Shown: positions 16,871 to 26,308, numbered from the stretch's first letter. The stretch is DNA of 37,721 nucleotides from Herbinix sp. (GCA_029256105.1 JAQSYO010000032.1:1-37721); one strand, 5' to 3'. The notes: a model not told the origin generated them from the letters alone. Translations and numbers: made by a program.

Positions 16871-17554
16871 TTAGTCCTTCTGGAAACACATTTTTTTATA
16901 TGGTTGTGCTGTCAGGCTACCAAGACAGCCATTTTTCTTAAAGAAAATTGCGAAAAACAACTTGTTTAAAGGGCTTAATAATGTATGTAATAGAATGAAC
17001 CTTTTTGAATAATACTCTGGTGCAGCGAACTTATTCACCTTTTCTTTATCGAATTTACCGTCGATTGCAAAGACTTCTCCCATCTCAATAAAGGGTGATA
17101 CCATTTGTTTGGAACTTGTTTCAGGTAGCATATGGATAATAAACATACTACCTTTGATCAGGGTTCCACCATATTCACAGTTTAAAAATCCGGGAATCTG
17201 TTCCAGATACCGTTCACCGCATCGCAGCTGAGAAGCTTCTGAGAAACCTCCCTGAAGTAGAAAACTCAGCTTTGTTTTAGGCTGACCCTCCGAATTGCTT
17301 TTGGGCGATAAAGTTTCCAGAAATTCCAACATGATGCCCGGAATGCTTTCAACAAATAATGGAAGCGCCATAAGAATATTCTCATGGTTGTAAAATGCTA
17401 CCCTTATTTCATCCCATTTTCCCAGTTCAGATAGGTTATATATCTCTACCGTGTTGCCCTGTTTTGTATAACCATCGGCAAAAGCACGAACAATGATGTT
17501 CGTATTACTTTTTGCCTTAACACGCGGCGAACAATTAATTATTAGTAAGTTCAT
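16871..17554 (-). CDS. Flavodoxin-fold (NADPH-dependent FMN reductase-like) protein
   Basis: A 227-residue protein starting MNLLIINCSPRVKAKSNT, the phosphate-binding loop of the NADPH:FMN reductase/flavodoxin-like superfamily. A NILMALPLFVESIPGIMLEFLE segment follows, which lines the flavin in relatives. The last ~60 residues include a hydrophobic stretch (FILLHTLLSPLNKLFFAIFF) that may touch the membrane. The ATG at 17554 has GGAGG 8 bases upstream and lies inside the end of the gene at 17535, overlapping it by 20 bases. The two flavoprotein genes are therefore translationally coupled and may form one redox pair. Confidence 0.78.
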   Translation of the reverse strand: MNLLIINCSPRVKAKSNTNIIVRAFADGYTKQGNTVEIYNLSELGKWDEIRVAFYNHENILMALPLFVESIPGIMLEFLETLSPKSNSEGQPKTKLSFLLQGGFSEASQLRCGERYLEQIPGFLNCEYGGTLIKGSMFIIHMLPETSSKQMVSPFIEMGEVFAIDGKFDKEKVNKFAAPEYYSKRFILLHTLLSPLNKLFFAIFFKKNGCLGSLTAQPYKKMCFQKD

Positions 17555-18077
17555 AATATAATTTCCTCCTGTCCTCAGCTTCATAGGCACCTAACGAACG
17601 TCCATGTAAATTTATTTGCACGCGATTAAGCCACAAACTCATATAATCCTTGTCAGCACTACCGGCATAGAGCAGCGCCATATCCGGTTGCTTCTTATAT
17701 CGAGAATAGTGACGCATCTGGCCGTCTTCAAATTTCAGATGCATCGTGGCTAATGGCAAAATTCGATCCACCAGGTTTTTCATCTGGCTGCAAACAAACC
17801 CAAGCTTTGTTTCTGTCAGAAAAATAACGCAGTCGACCTGCAACATTTTAATCAGGATTTGCTCATAATCATCTTTGATGCAACACAGCCCTGGGGTCTT
17901 TATCCAACAGTCGTTACAACCAATGCAATGACTGATTTTCATGCCGTTGGTCGAGATGGTCTGTAATTGACTGACATACTGACTGAGTTCATTATGTACG
18001 GTCTCGAAAACCGTCGCATCCTTCGGTAGAGTGCTGATGAGAAGGTATTTTCTTTTGGTGTTATGTTCCTCTTGCAT
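17535..18077 (-). CDS. Flavodoxin-fold iron-sulfur flavoprotein-like protein
   Basis: A 180-residue protein of the NADPH-dependent FMN reductase family. HCIGCNDCWIKTPGLCCIKDD (50-70) gives a Cys51-x2-Cys54-x2-Cys57 plus Cys65 cluster typical of iron-sulfur flavoproteins of anaerobes and of multimeric flavodoxin WrbA-like proteins. VDCVIFLTETKLGFVCSQMKNLVDRI is the flavin-facing segment. The N-terminal loop (LISTLPKDATVFETV) is a degenerate version of the usual GSPRxxGNT loop, so FMN binding may be altered. GAGGTG precedes the ATG. First gene of a two-gene operon with 16871-17554. Confidence 0.8.
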   Translation of the reverse strand: MQEEHNTKRKYLLISTLPKDATVFETVHNELSQYVSQLQTISTNGMKISHCIGCNDCWIKTPGLCCIKDDYEQILIKMLQVDCVIFLTETKLGFVCSQMKNLVDRILPLATMHLKFEDGQMRHYSRYKKQPDMALLYAGSADKDYMSLWLNRVQINLHGRSLGAYEAEDRRKLYYELTNN

Positions 18078-18148
18078 TTCCGATTCACCTCTTCTATTCT
18101 CAAATTTATTCAGATCTTAACTGGGATGGGGTATATTGGAACTCACTT

Positions 18149-19102
18149 TTATATTTTCAACATCCCATTCGCTCTGATATTATCCAGTTCTTCTGCGGTT
18201 AGAACACAATTGTCATATAATCTGAGGAATTCTTTAGACACATCACTATCAAAAATAAGGATATCATCCGAATTAATCGTAACATTTACTCCTGCGCGGT
18301 AAAGTTTCTGTATGGGATGACTTTTCATATTCTGAATTCGTCCTAATTTTACATTACTGGTTGGTGTAATATTCAATCTGATGCGGTTATCTACCAGATA
18401 TTTTATTGCATCGTCAGAATATGCTGCTGCAATCCCATGCTGTACTTCATCGAGCCCTAATAGTTTAATTCCTTTTATTACATCATCAGCTGTACCCCAT
18501 TCACCGATATGTGCCTTTAATCGAAGCCCATTTTCCTTGGCTAACTGATAAATGGGAATAAAGCTCTCTATTGGCTGAGCAAATTCATCTGCATATAAAT
18601 CAATGGAATAGAATTCTTTTCTGCCCCAAAAATGCTTAAGGCAATCCATTAAATACTCAATAGAACAATGTCTGGATAATCCAATCTGTAATCGTAATTC
18701 TATTTCAGGTGCAATTCGTTGCTTCGCATCCTGAAAGGAATAGATAAGTTCGTCAATATTATTATTAAAAAACTCGCCAAGTCCCCAGACATCCTCCCCT
18801 ACTTCCAATACGGTAACACCATCCACCTTTGCTTGTACAACTGTGGCATCGATTAATAATTTTCGCATTGTGCTGTTATGAAATTTATCTCCTAAAAACC
18901 TAGTATTCCAATCATGCATATCCTGCATCGATGTTAGAACGCCTTCAATAAATGGAATATCTATACCTACTAATGTCTTAATATATTCACGATTTCCACC
19001 AAGGGTAAAATGATTATGTAAATCTGCTTTTGGTATCTTTCTTATTAAATCTAAATCTTTATTTACTAAGGCTTCAATAAAGGCTTCAGAATATTTATCC
19101 AT
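18149..19102 (-). CDS. Adenosine deaminase-family protein
   Basis: A 317-residue amidohydrolase of the adenosine/adenine deaminase group, converting an aminopurine nucleoside to its keto form. Metal and catalytic residues are present: HNH (His29, His31) in KADLHNHFTLGG, His198 and Glu201 in KAHIGEWG, His222 in VQHGIA, and Asp279-Asp280 in TINSDDI. The usual CPTSN is TPTSN here (247-250) and the usual Pro after DD is Ile, so substrate preference may differ from true adenosine deaminase. AAGGAGG lies 11 bases before the ATG at 19102 and 8 before a TTG one codon earlier; either may be used. Single-gene unit. Confidence 0.86.
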   Translation of the reverse strand: MDKYSEAFIEALVNKDLDLIRKIPKADLHNHFTLGGNREYIKTLVGIDIPFIEGVLTSMQDMHDWNTRFLGDKFHNSTMRKLLIDATVVQAKVDGVTVLEVGEDVWGLGEFFNNNIDELIYSFQDAKQRIAPEIELRLQIGLSRHCSIEYLMDCLKHFWGRKEFYSIDLYADEFAQPIESFIPIYQLAKENGLRLKAHIGEWGTADDVIKGIKLLGLDEVQHGIAAAYSDDAIKYLVDNRIRLNITPTSNVKLGRIQNMKSHPIQKLYRAGVNVTINSDDILIFDSDVSKEFLRLYDNCVLTAEELDNIRANGMLKI

Positions 19103-19196
19103 CAAAAATAGATCCTCCTTACAATAGAATCATTCGCCGTAAATCATACTTGTGAAATAGCAATATCAATCAATAGCGACCACAAATTTTCCCAAC

Positions 19197-19721
19197 TCAA
19201 CCCCTTAAGATTTCAATTATATGGCTATCAATAATTTTTGCTATTTCTGATGGAGCGAGAGTTGTACTATCAACTAGCGTAATATTAGGCGTTACTTTAT
19301 TAGCATTTTCCTTTAGCCAATCATTAAACTCGCAGGAACTATTAATCCAATTTTCATCATCTATATTTCGCTTATTTTTCATACGTTCAATCAAAACAGT
19401 ATTATCAGACACCACTGCAATATAATGAATATCTTTAAAAAACTTTCTTGCATCACATAATTCAAATTGTTCCGGTGTCACACATCCACATAAAACAACT
19501 GGTAAACCTATCTGCGAAATGTTACAGCAAACTTTCAGCCAAAGTTCCCTATACTCACGATAATTATTCTGAGGCGTATTATATATATTATTCCAAAGCA
19601 AATCACTTTCCATTATGATATACTCTTTTTCATTCTTAAATAAAATCTCAGATACTGTTGACTTTCCAACACCGCTTGCTCCTGTAATCACAAATAATTG
19701 TTGCTTTTTCGTTGGTTCCAT
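19197..19721 (-). CDS. Small P-loop kinase-like protein (AAA_17/18 type)
   Basis: A 174-residue protein with Walker A GASGVGKST at 14-22 near the N-terminus, followed by IIMESDLLW, where the Asp may bind Mg or substrate. VVLCGCVTP is a Walker B-like strand, and a lid-like Arg/Lys stretch (ERMKNKRNIDDENW) follows. This resembles the broad family of nucleoside/aminoglycoside-type kinases with no assigned substrate. GGAG stands 6 bases before the ATG. No partner gene is coupled to it. Confidence 0.78.
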   Translation of the reverse strand: MEPTKKQQLFVITGASGVGKSTVSEILFKNEKEYIIMESDLLWNNIYNTPQNNYREYRELWLKVCCNISQIGLPVVLCGCVTPEQFELCDARKFFKDIHYIAVVSDNTVLIERMKNKRNIDDENWINSSCEFNDWLKENANKVTPNITLVDSTTLAPSEIAKIIDSHIIEILRG

Positions 19722-19905
19722 AACGCTCTCCTAATTTAATAGTTCATGATAATTTATGTGTCACTATACCAAACTATTGCGAATCAACATACTTATTTAA
19801 AATTTCATCTTCCTAATAAACTAATGGGTAGTTCAAGCCACCTTCCCATTTAAAATTGTGGCGATCCATATTATACGTATAAGCTGTTGCTTAATCCTCA
19901 GAGCT

Positions 19906-20256
19906 TTATTCTCTTAAGATTTTCTGCATTGCTTTGCCTTTCGCTAACTCGTCTATTAATTTATCTAAATATCGGATTTGTCGCATTAAATCATCTTCTA
20001 TTTCTTCCACCCGATATCCGCAGATTACTCCTTTGATGAGTATAGCCTTCGGATTCATATGAGGAGCTTGTTTAAAGAATGTCTCCAAATCCGTTTCTTT
20101 CATTATTTGTTGCTGTAATGAATGTTCATCATAACCGGTAAGCCAAAAAATAATTTCATCTACTTCTATTTTTGTTCTCCCTTTTTTCTCTACCTTTTGA
20201 ATGTAAAGTGGATAAATGCTTGAAAAAGGCATTGTAAATATACGTGGTTTCTCCAT
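19906..20256 (-). CDS. DUF2200 family protein
   Basis: A 116-residue protein matching DUF2200: [24 protein letters not shown] near the start, then [15 protein letters not shown] and [35 protein letters not shown]. It has no catalytic motif I can name. Its helical C-terminus and common co-occurrence with small stress or resistance genes are all that can be said. The ATG at 20256 has AAGGAG about 9 bases upstream; the longer frame has none. A soluble cytoplasmic protein. Confidence 0.85.
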   Translation of the reverse strand: MEKPRIFTMPFSSIYPLYIQKVEKKGRTKIEVDEIIFWLTGYDEHSLQQQIMKETDLETFFKQAPHMNPKAILIKGVICGYRVEEIEDDLMRQIRYLDKLIDELAKGKAMQKILRE

Positions 20257-20414
20257 TTTGAAACGCTCCTTTTTTATTATAAATAATTGCACATTTTGCT
20301 CAAATTCGTTATTCTTCTGTTATAATCTTTACCCCAACCTTGTTATTTTATAACTTAGGTTCTAAATTACCGATAAACATAAGGGCGTGACCTATTTCTA
20401 CTTAATCTAAATAG

Positions 20415-20942
20415 TTATTTAACTTTATCATAATACAGATTCTTCGAATAGTTAAACGCAACCAGAAAACAAATGGATACGATGAATGACATTATGATAA
20501 AGATTATTGCAAAGGAAGGAATCAACCATGACACAAAATTCAAAACATTGAAAACTACGAGAAGTAAGCATGTAGATTTAAGGCTATCCCCATTCAAAGA
20601 CGTGTTGTATTTTCCCTCCATATCTATTACACCCATAACAATATTATAGGAAATATACAAAGAGATGGCAGTAGATGTGATTGCAAGGACATAAGTCAAT
20701 ACACCTAATGATACAGAAACACCAACCAAATCCAATAAATACAGAATGCCCGTATAAACTGCCATACCAGTTACATATGGCTTAACATTAATAAAAAGCG
20801 TACTTTCTCCGGCCATTTCTTCTAATCCACTTATCATAACAATGTAACCTATAAAATCCGGAATTAAACCAATCTTAGAGTTACCAAGATTCAAACTAAA
20901 ATCCAGAAATATTAATATTAATCCGATAAATATGTTTTTCAT
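20415..20942 (-). CDS. Integral membrane protein, unknown function
   Basis: A 175-residue protein with about five hydrophobic helices (near 3-22, 27-45, 60-75, 80-102 and 125-165, the last possibly two). NSKIGLIPDFIGYIVM and the 'GLEEMAGES' loop after it look conserved in clostridial membrane proteins I have seen, but I know no assigned role. The ATG at 20942 follows AAGGGAG. No neighbour shares its direction closely enough to be a clear partner. Confidence 0.7.
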   Translation of the reverse strand: MKNIFIGLILIFLDFSLNLGNSKIGLIPDFIGYIVMISGLEEMAGESTLFINVKPYVTGMAVYTGILYLLDLVGVSVSLGVLTYVLAITSTAISLYISYNIVMGVIDMEGKYNTSLNGDSLKSTCLLLVVFNVLNFVSWLIPSFAIIFIIMSFIVSICFLVAFNYSKNLYYDKVK

Positions 20943-21115
20943 TTTATGCACTCCCTTTCTTAATTTATTGACACTTCCAGTGGTTATAACTTTAATTAAC
21001 TTTCCTCGACTACTTTTATATCTTATATTTTCACTTAATAATAAACCTAGTGAAAAAGTTACCTGAACTAATTATGGAGTTTGGTATTGAAATCTGTTGT
21101 TTCCTTTGTTTTTAA

Positions 21116-22369
21116 TTAAAATGATATTTTATCTGGAAAAGCTTCTTTTCTCATAACATCCCACATCTGATCAATATAGGAAAGCGTATAATAATTTTCG
21201 TAATAATGATAATAGAACGCTCCCTTCAACGTCATGAAGTAAATGCCGTTCTCTTTAATTATGAAGCCTAATTTTTGTGCAATCCAAAATTCAAACCCAT
21301 ACATCTTTTTTAAGGGAACATGAAAGAATTTTTCAAAGTCATCTGGGTTAACTTTCGTACTGTATGATGTCCAAAATAGGAAATACATCATTCTTTGTCT
21401 TTTCGTAAATCTAGTCGTTAGAGAAGTTGGTAATTCTTTCCCGTCAATTCTCTTTTGATAATCTTCAACGGAAAAAGTATTAACTTTAAATTGATTTATT
21501 AGAAGCGTGGTTGCGGAACAACCAAAGCCCAAAAAATTATCTCTTGTCATTGATGAATACTTTGCATGTTCGCTATTTGAAAATGTCCAAATAGAATCTC
21601 TTATATACCTCTTAGTTTGGCAGTACCTAGTTATTTCATCAAGAAGCACTCTTTTTTCCTTTTTACCCATAACTTGTACTGTACTATCTGTGAAAGAAAA
21701 ATTAATAAATGGATAGATCGCAATATGGTTTGCACCACTGGAAAAAGCCATTTCAATATCTGCTTTAAGATCTTCGATGGTTTGGTTTGGAAGTGCAAAT
21801 ATGAAGTCCATTGAAACTGTTTCAAAAGGTGTCCTTTTTAAAACTTCAGACAATTGAACAAAGTCAACCTCCTTTCGACCCAAAACAGACAAAAACTTTT
21901 TCTGAAAAGACTGAATTCCAATACTAATCTTAGAAATACCAGATTCTTTTAGTACCAATAAGGTTTCTTTGTTAACGTTGTCTGGATGTAGTTCCAGTCC
22001 TATCCCTTCCGAAATGATAAAATACTCATTGATAGCTGCTATTATCTCGTATAGCCTGTAAGCAGCAAGGGCAGGCGTTCCACCGCCAAAGTATAGACTG
22101 GTCACTTGCTTTTTTTCACTCATTTGACTGCCTACCAAATGAATTTCTTTAATAAGATAATCGATATAGTCGTCACATTTTTCATATGTATAGACTTCCT
22201 TACAGTAAGGACAAAAAGCACAAAGCTTTTTGCAAAAGGGAATGTGAACATATAGCCCAAGATTTTCACAATCATCAAAATTCAGTCGGTAATCATAATC
22301 GTTTGTAAATGTAAATGGCTTAAATGTTCTAGTAAGCCACATTCTCGTAAGTGTAGTTATATAGCTCAT
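21116..22369 (-). CDS. HemN/HemW-like radical SAM protein
   Basis: A 417-residue radical SAM enzyme. LYVHIPFCKKLCAFCPYC gives the Cys46-x3-Cys50-x2-Cys53 cluster, with an extra Cys56, and SLYFGGGTP (91-99) binds SAM. The ELHPDNV and ISIGIQSFQKKFLSVLGR segments are typical of the HemN/HemW (class C) superfamily. Class C includes oxygen-independent coproporphyrinogen oxidase, haem chaperones and methyltransferases. The FCPYC form differs from HemW's usual 'CxYCDF', so I would not call it a haem enzyme. It follows the second radical SAM gene by 7 bases, with GGGGG ahead of the ATG, so the two are cotranscribed. Confidence 0.83.
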   Translation of the reverse strand: MSYITTLTRMWLTRTFKPFTFTNDYDYRLNFDDCENLGLYVHIPFCKKLCAFCPYCKEVYTYEKCDDYIDYLIKEIHLVGSQMSEKKQVTSLYFGGGTPALAAYRLYEIIAAINEYFIISEGIGLELHPDNVNKETLLVLKESGISKISIGIQSFQKKFLSVLGRKEVDFVQLSEVLKRTPFETVSMDFIFALPNQTIEDLKADIEMAFSSGANHIAIYPFINFSFTDSTVQVMGKKEKRVLLDEITRYCQTKRYIRDSIWTFSNSEHAKYSSMTRDNFLGFGCSATTLLINQFKVNTFSVEDYQKRIDGKELPTSLTTRFTKRQRMMYFLFWTSYSTKVNPDDFEKFFHVPLKKMYGFEFWIAQKLGFIIKENGIYFMTLKGAFYYHYYENYYTLSYIDQMWDVMRKEAFPDKISF

Positions 22370-22376
22370 AATCCCC

Positions 22377-23336
22377 CTATATGTATTTCATATATGTTTT
22401 TAACATTTCTGCCATTATCTTTACGTTACCGTTAAATAACAATGTGTATTCTGCTACAAAAAAGTATCCGCATTTTTCGCATAGTCCTGGTATATCCATA
22501 CACCGCCCACAGGTGCTGATTTTTCCATTTTCAATAACAACACACTGGTAACAAGGTGTTGGAAAATTATTGGAGACTAGGTAAGGAAAGGCACTCTTTA
22601 AATTGAAAACGGGTGCGCCATATCGCATCATTTTAATAATTACGTTACAGCATTCTTGCTTTTCAATTTGCGATAGCTTAAGCTCCTCCGTCTCAGGGTA
22701 TGGTGTATGAAAATTGAAAGACACAGCACGAACATTTTTCATCTCTTTTGCTATCATGCAAACGTCTTTGATTGTTTCCTTGTTTATCTTATTCACAGCC
22801 ATATAAAAGCAGATATTATCAGAAGTTGCATTGTTAATATTCCTCATAATTAAGTCATAGGTATCTCCCCGAATTTCGTTATGTTTCTCTTTGTTACCAT
22901 CAAGACTTAAAAGAATTAAATCTGCTTCGGGTAAATCAAGTTCAAATGTGCCATTTGTAACCGTATTTACTATTAAAAATCCCATTTTCTTTGCTTCTAT
23001 CACAAGATCTCTTAGTGCTTTACCTTTGTCGTTCCACATAAAGGTTTCACCGCCACAGAAAAAAAGAATTCTCACACCCATTTCATACAGCTGCTTCATT
23101 TCAGATTGAATTTGATCATATGGATGAATTATACCGGTTATATTATTCACAGAACAATGTTTGCAGGAAAGATTACATTTATCTGTTAAAATTATGGTAC
23201 CAAGTATTGGCGTTTTCTTTTTTAATAGAATTGTATTTAAGCCAAACTTAGCAAAATATATAAAAGATGATAATTTCAATTTTTTATCCTTCCTGTTGTT
23301 TAAATAATGTGCTATTGGTATGGTACTGGCAGACAC
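22377..23336 (-). CDS. Radical SAM protein with C-terminal cysteine cluster
   Basis: A 319-residue radical SAM enzyme. TDKCNLSCKHC gives Cys54-x3-Cys58-x2-Cys61, FFCGGETF (92-99) is the SAM-binding loop, and LLSLDGNKEKHNEIRG is the strand-4/5 region. The C-terminus has Cys262, Cys265, Cys276, Cys279, Cys286 and Cys289 (TCGRCMDIPGLCEKCGYFF). This suggests one or two auxiliary iron-sulfur clusters, as in SPASM-like maturases, and the protein ends in a hydrophobic stretch. The GTG start at 23336 has only a weak AGCAG site. Because the GNAT gene ends 23 bases upstream, it may be coupled to that. I found no small peptide gene nearby that would serve as a substrate. Confidence 0.83.
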   Translation of the reverse strand: MSASTIPIAHYLNNRKDKKLKLSSFIYFAKFGLNTILLKKKTPILGTIILTDKCNLSCKHCSVNNITGIIHPYDQIQSEMKQLYEMGVRILFFCGGETFMWNDKGKALRDLVIEAKKMGFLIVNTVTNGTFELDLPEADLILLSLDGNKEKHNEIRGDTYDLIMRNINNATSDNICFYMAVNKINKETIKDVCMIAKEMKNVRAVSFNFHTPYPETEELKLSQIEKQECCNVIIKMMRYGAPVFNLKSAFPYLVSNNFPTPCYQCVVIENGKISTCGRCMDIPGLCEKCGYFFVAEYTLLFNGNVKIMAEMLKTYMKYI

Positions 23337-23359
23337 TTCTGCTAATTACAATGGGAACA

Positions 23360-23833
23360 TCAAAGATCTTTTTCTTTTGATTTCATCATCAGGCATTCCG
23401 TTATACCATTTCTATATAAATTAGGTATATCACCTATCACGGAATATCCTATTCGTTCATACAGTCTTTTTGCATCCGGATTAAAATCAGCTACAACTAG
23501 AAATAGCTTTGAAGAGTTTTTATAATAAACATCCTCAACATACTTTAATAGTATTTTCCCTATTCCCTGACTACGATTTTCACTTTTCACGGCAATAATA
23601 TGTATATACGGAAATGAATGAAAAATCCCATTTAATATAACCCACACAAATCCTTTACAGTTGTTATCCATATCTAGTGCAACATATATTTCGCCTCTAC
23701 GAAAGCCTTCTTCCAATGATTTACGAGCACTTCCCTTTTCTGAAAAATATCTTTTTCCCAGTTCCGAATTTACTACTATATCCTCACAACAATCTAAATA
23801 ACTGATATGTCCCTCTACTACTGTTATATCCAT
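23360..23833 (-). CDS. GNAT acetyltransferase
   Basis: A 157-residue single-domain acetyltransferase. YIHIIAVKSENRSQGIGKILL holds the acetyl-CoA loop (RSQGIG). VVADFNPDAKRLYERIGYSVIGDIP is the conserved helix-strand of this superfamily, in the position of motif B. The ATG at 23833 is preceded by AGGGG about 11 bases upstream. The stop is 23 bases ahead of the first radical SAM gene, so it is probably the first gene of a three-gene unit with the two radical SAM genes. Acceptor unknown. Confidence 0.84.
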   Translation of the reverse strand: MDITVVEGHISYLDCCEDIVVNSELGKRYFSEKGSARKSLEEGFRRGEIYVALDMDNNCKGFVWVILNGIFHSFPYIHIIAVKSENRSQGIGKILLKYVEDVYYKNSSKLFLVVADFNPDAKRLYERIGYSVIGDIPNLYRNGITECLMMKSKEKDL

Positions 23834-24005
23834 ATTACAATACACCCCTACTTTAAGTTTATAAATACTTGAACTTATTAATGATTGTGATTAGTTTTAT
23901 TATCTAGCTACAACCATAAATTTGAATTTTCAACTTCATATCTTATTTTATGTCTCCCGTTTGAACCTATTAAGTATAGTTTTCATTGCATCCCTTTTAA
24001 TCTTC

Positions 24006-26267
24006 TTACAATAATGAGTTTAATTCATCTAACAATTCGTTTATATTCTCTGACATATAACAATTGAAATTTTGTGGGTATTTTTTAATAAAGTCAATAT
24101 ACATTAATGCATATTGTCGAGCAGATGAGTATTTATCAATCTCTCGACAGCTAAATGCTGCCACTGCACAAGTATGTATTATTATGCCATGCTCAACAGG
24201 ATTCTGGCATAAACATAAACAAAATTCTGACATATATAAAGCTTCTTCGTATTGTTCAAACATATAGTAACACTGCGCAAGTTTAGCAGTTGTAGCAACT
24301 AAATAATCAAGATAAGCCATTTTAATTTGTAACTCGGCTGCTCGGAGCAACAGTTTTTCTCTGGTCCTTATCGTTTCTTTATTACCATTATCAGTTCCGA
24401 TAATCTCATCTTTCATTAATCCTTCCATGCACGTGACAAATATTTCTTCATTAATCCAATCGTTTTCTGACTTAAATTTTTCCACAGCTTTTTGAACAAT
24501 TTCTTTTGCAATATTCTTTTCATTATTGCAATAATATTTATAAGCTTCCATTCCCTCTGGGATAGATAATATTTCTCGATCACAGATATCTGTCCATATT
24601 AATCCCGGCTCTATTGGAATATACAGGGTCGGATCAGGTAGTGACTTCACATTAGTTTTTTTAATTTTATTTACCATTTTGTAAAAATTATCAGATGTTT
24701 TAGTGAAACTGTTTTTTTTAATACTAAGCTCAATTAAGGCATAGTTATCTTTTATTAGATTTGTTGCTTCATTTTTGTATCCAAAGTGAATGAAAAGATA
24801 AATTTCATAAAGATTAATTTCAATTATTGCATCTAAAAAGCCAATTTGCTTCGCTAAACGTTTTATTGCTTCATATTCACAAACTGCATATAAACTTAAA
24901 TGTTTACTATACTTCAAGAATATAATCCTTATAAACGCAAGAATAAAATTTATTGACTTCCTTGCCTCAAAAGAAAGAATTGCTGCATTGGTAAAATTTT
25001 TCAAAGCCTCATTATAATTTTGTGTTGTAAACAAATGTACCAGGCCTATGGAATTCAATGTCGTAGCGGTATTAACTTTGCTTTTCTGAATATCAATATC
25101 CCTCATCATTGATATTCTTGCATTTGAAATACCTAATGATTGATTATAATAATGTAGAGCTTTTTCTCCATTATCCAGTAAATTATATAGATATCCAAGC
25201 GTATCCAATAGTGGAACAAGCCAATTTCTATCTGAAAAGGGCAACCTGTTATGAAATTTTTCATATAAGACTTCTTCTGTACGTAACGCTATCTCTAGGG
25301 CCTTAGAACGATTTTGAAAGTATAAAAATAATTGAATGCACATTCCTATACAAGACCATTTATTAATACGATTATTTCGTACAAGACTATTAATACATTT
25401 GTGAAGATTATCTTTATATTCACCTCTACTATTTTTTTCAACATTCATAGTCACTTTCCAACCCATTTGTAAATAAAATTCTTCTAGGGTTGTTTCATGA
25501 ATTGTAAAATTAGGAATTTCGACTAATTTCATTACCGATTCATGAACTTTCCCTGTTGGGTGCTTTATCCAAGTTACACCTAACTCATTGCTTTGGTAAA
25601 CTGAAAAAGGTATGTAATTCTGATCAAACGAAAAATCTTCACCTGAAAATCCAACAACCAAAAGATGATAAGATCTAAATATTTTTTTAAGATTATATGT
25701 TTTAGCTCTATCTAACCCTTTTAATTTTTGACTTACGGTATCAATTATGGTTGCCGTATCTACAACAGAACCATGAATTTTAAATAAACAGCAATTTTTT
25801 TCTAACTCTATTTCTTTTTCAAAATCATTTAATCGATAGTAAACATTTAAGGGCTCGTTTCTTTCTGTAAATGCTTGCTCTATTAGCGTATCAAAATTTG
25901 TTGTAATTATAGCCTTTATTTTATTTGATTTCGAAAGCTCCGCCAATATATAATGGTTGTGATTTGGTTTTGAACTATTTAGCAAAGAAGTCAAAGGAAA
26001 ATAAGCATCCCCAGCAATATAATGGACAAAAAACTCAGATATTGAGACAACCTCCACTGATTTTTCTATTTCATCCTTTTGCAGCAACTCTTGGTTAATT
26101 TTCAATGCTTTAGCCGCAATATTTCCTATTTCAGATAATATAGAAAAATTGTATTCCCACCAGCTTGGTAAAGTTGAAGGGGCAGCTTTTGAAATTCCTG
26201 CTCCCACGAATACAACCACTTCTTTCTTATCAAGATATTGAATTAATTGATTATATTCACCACTCAT
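24006..26267 (-). CDS. SIR2-TPR protein, candidate NADase defence effector
   Basis: A 753-residue cytoplasmic protein. The first ~270 residues are a SIR2-like domain: VVVFVGAGISKAAPS (NAD-binding loop, GAGIS at 22-26), AIITTNFDTLIE with Asn124, FKIHGSV with His165, and VVGFSGEDF (205-213). Asn and His are the residues needed for NAD cleavage in SIR2 defence proteins such as ThsA. The rest is helical with TPR-like units, for example near 350-383 (LGYLYNLLDNGEKALHYYNQ), 400-433 (SIGLVHLFTTQNYNEALKNF) and 658-690. No Walker A, HerA or Argonaute part is present. SIR2-TPR proteins include NAD-depleting antiphage effectors, so an abortive-infection role is likely but inferred. GGAGG lies 6 bases before the ATG at 26267; an in-frame start four codons earlier is less suitable. 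It is the largest gene here and visibly more AT-rich. Confidence 0.82.
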   Translation of the reverse strand: MSGEYNQLIQYLDKKEVVVFVGAGISKAAPSTLPSWWEYNFSILSEIGNIAAKALKINQELLQKDEIEKSVEVVSISEFFVHYIAGDAYFPLTSLLNSSKPNHNHYILAELSKSNKIKAIITTNFDTLIEQAFTERNEPLNVYYRLNDFEKEIELEKNCCLFKIHGSVVDTATIIDTVSQKLKGLDRAKTYNLKKIFRSYHLLVVGFSGEDFSFDQNYIPFSVYQSNELGVTWIKHPTGKVHESVMKLVEIPNFTIHETTLEEFYLQMGWKVTMNVEKNSRGEYKDNLHKCINSLVRNNRINKWSCIGMCIQLFLYFQNRSKALEIALRTEEVLYEKFHNRLPFSDRNWLVPLLDTLGYLYNLLDNGEKALHYYNQSLGISNARISMMRDIDIQKSKVNTATTLNSIGLVHLFTTQNYNEALKNFTNAAILSFEARKSINFILAFIRIIFLKYSKHLSLYAVCEYEAIKRLAKQIGFLDAIIEINLYEIYLFIHFGYKNEATNLIKDNYALIELSIKKNSFTKTSDNFYKMVNKIKKTNVKSLPDPTLYIPIEPGLIWTDICDREILSIPEGMEAYKYYCNNEKNIAKEIVQKAVEKFKSENDWINEEIFVTCMEGLMKDEIIGTDNGNKETIRTREKLLLRAAELQIKMAYLDYLVATTAKLAQCYYMFEQYEEALYMSEFCLCLCQNPVEHGIIIHTCAVAAFSCREIDKYSSARQYALMYIDFIKKYPQNFNCYMSENINELLDELNSLL

Positions 26268-26308
26268 ACCAGCCTCCACTGCATTTTTGACTTAAAGCGG
26301 ATAATCTA

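Noticed and set aside
20276..20303. Promoter for the DUF2200 gene (TTGAGC and TATAAT)
   Set aside because: Spacing is acceptable at 16, but the implied leader is too short to contain the ribosome binding site.
21116..23336. RiPP cluster built on the radical SAM pair
   Set aside because: No short precursor ORF, no leader-binding (RRE) domain and no dedicated protease or exporter next to the pair; the ABC exporter is 9 kb away and reads as a separate unit.
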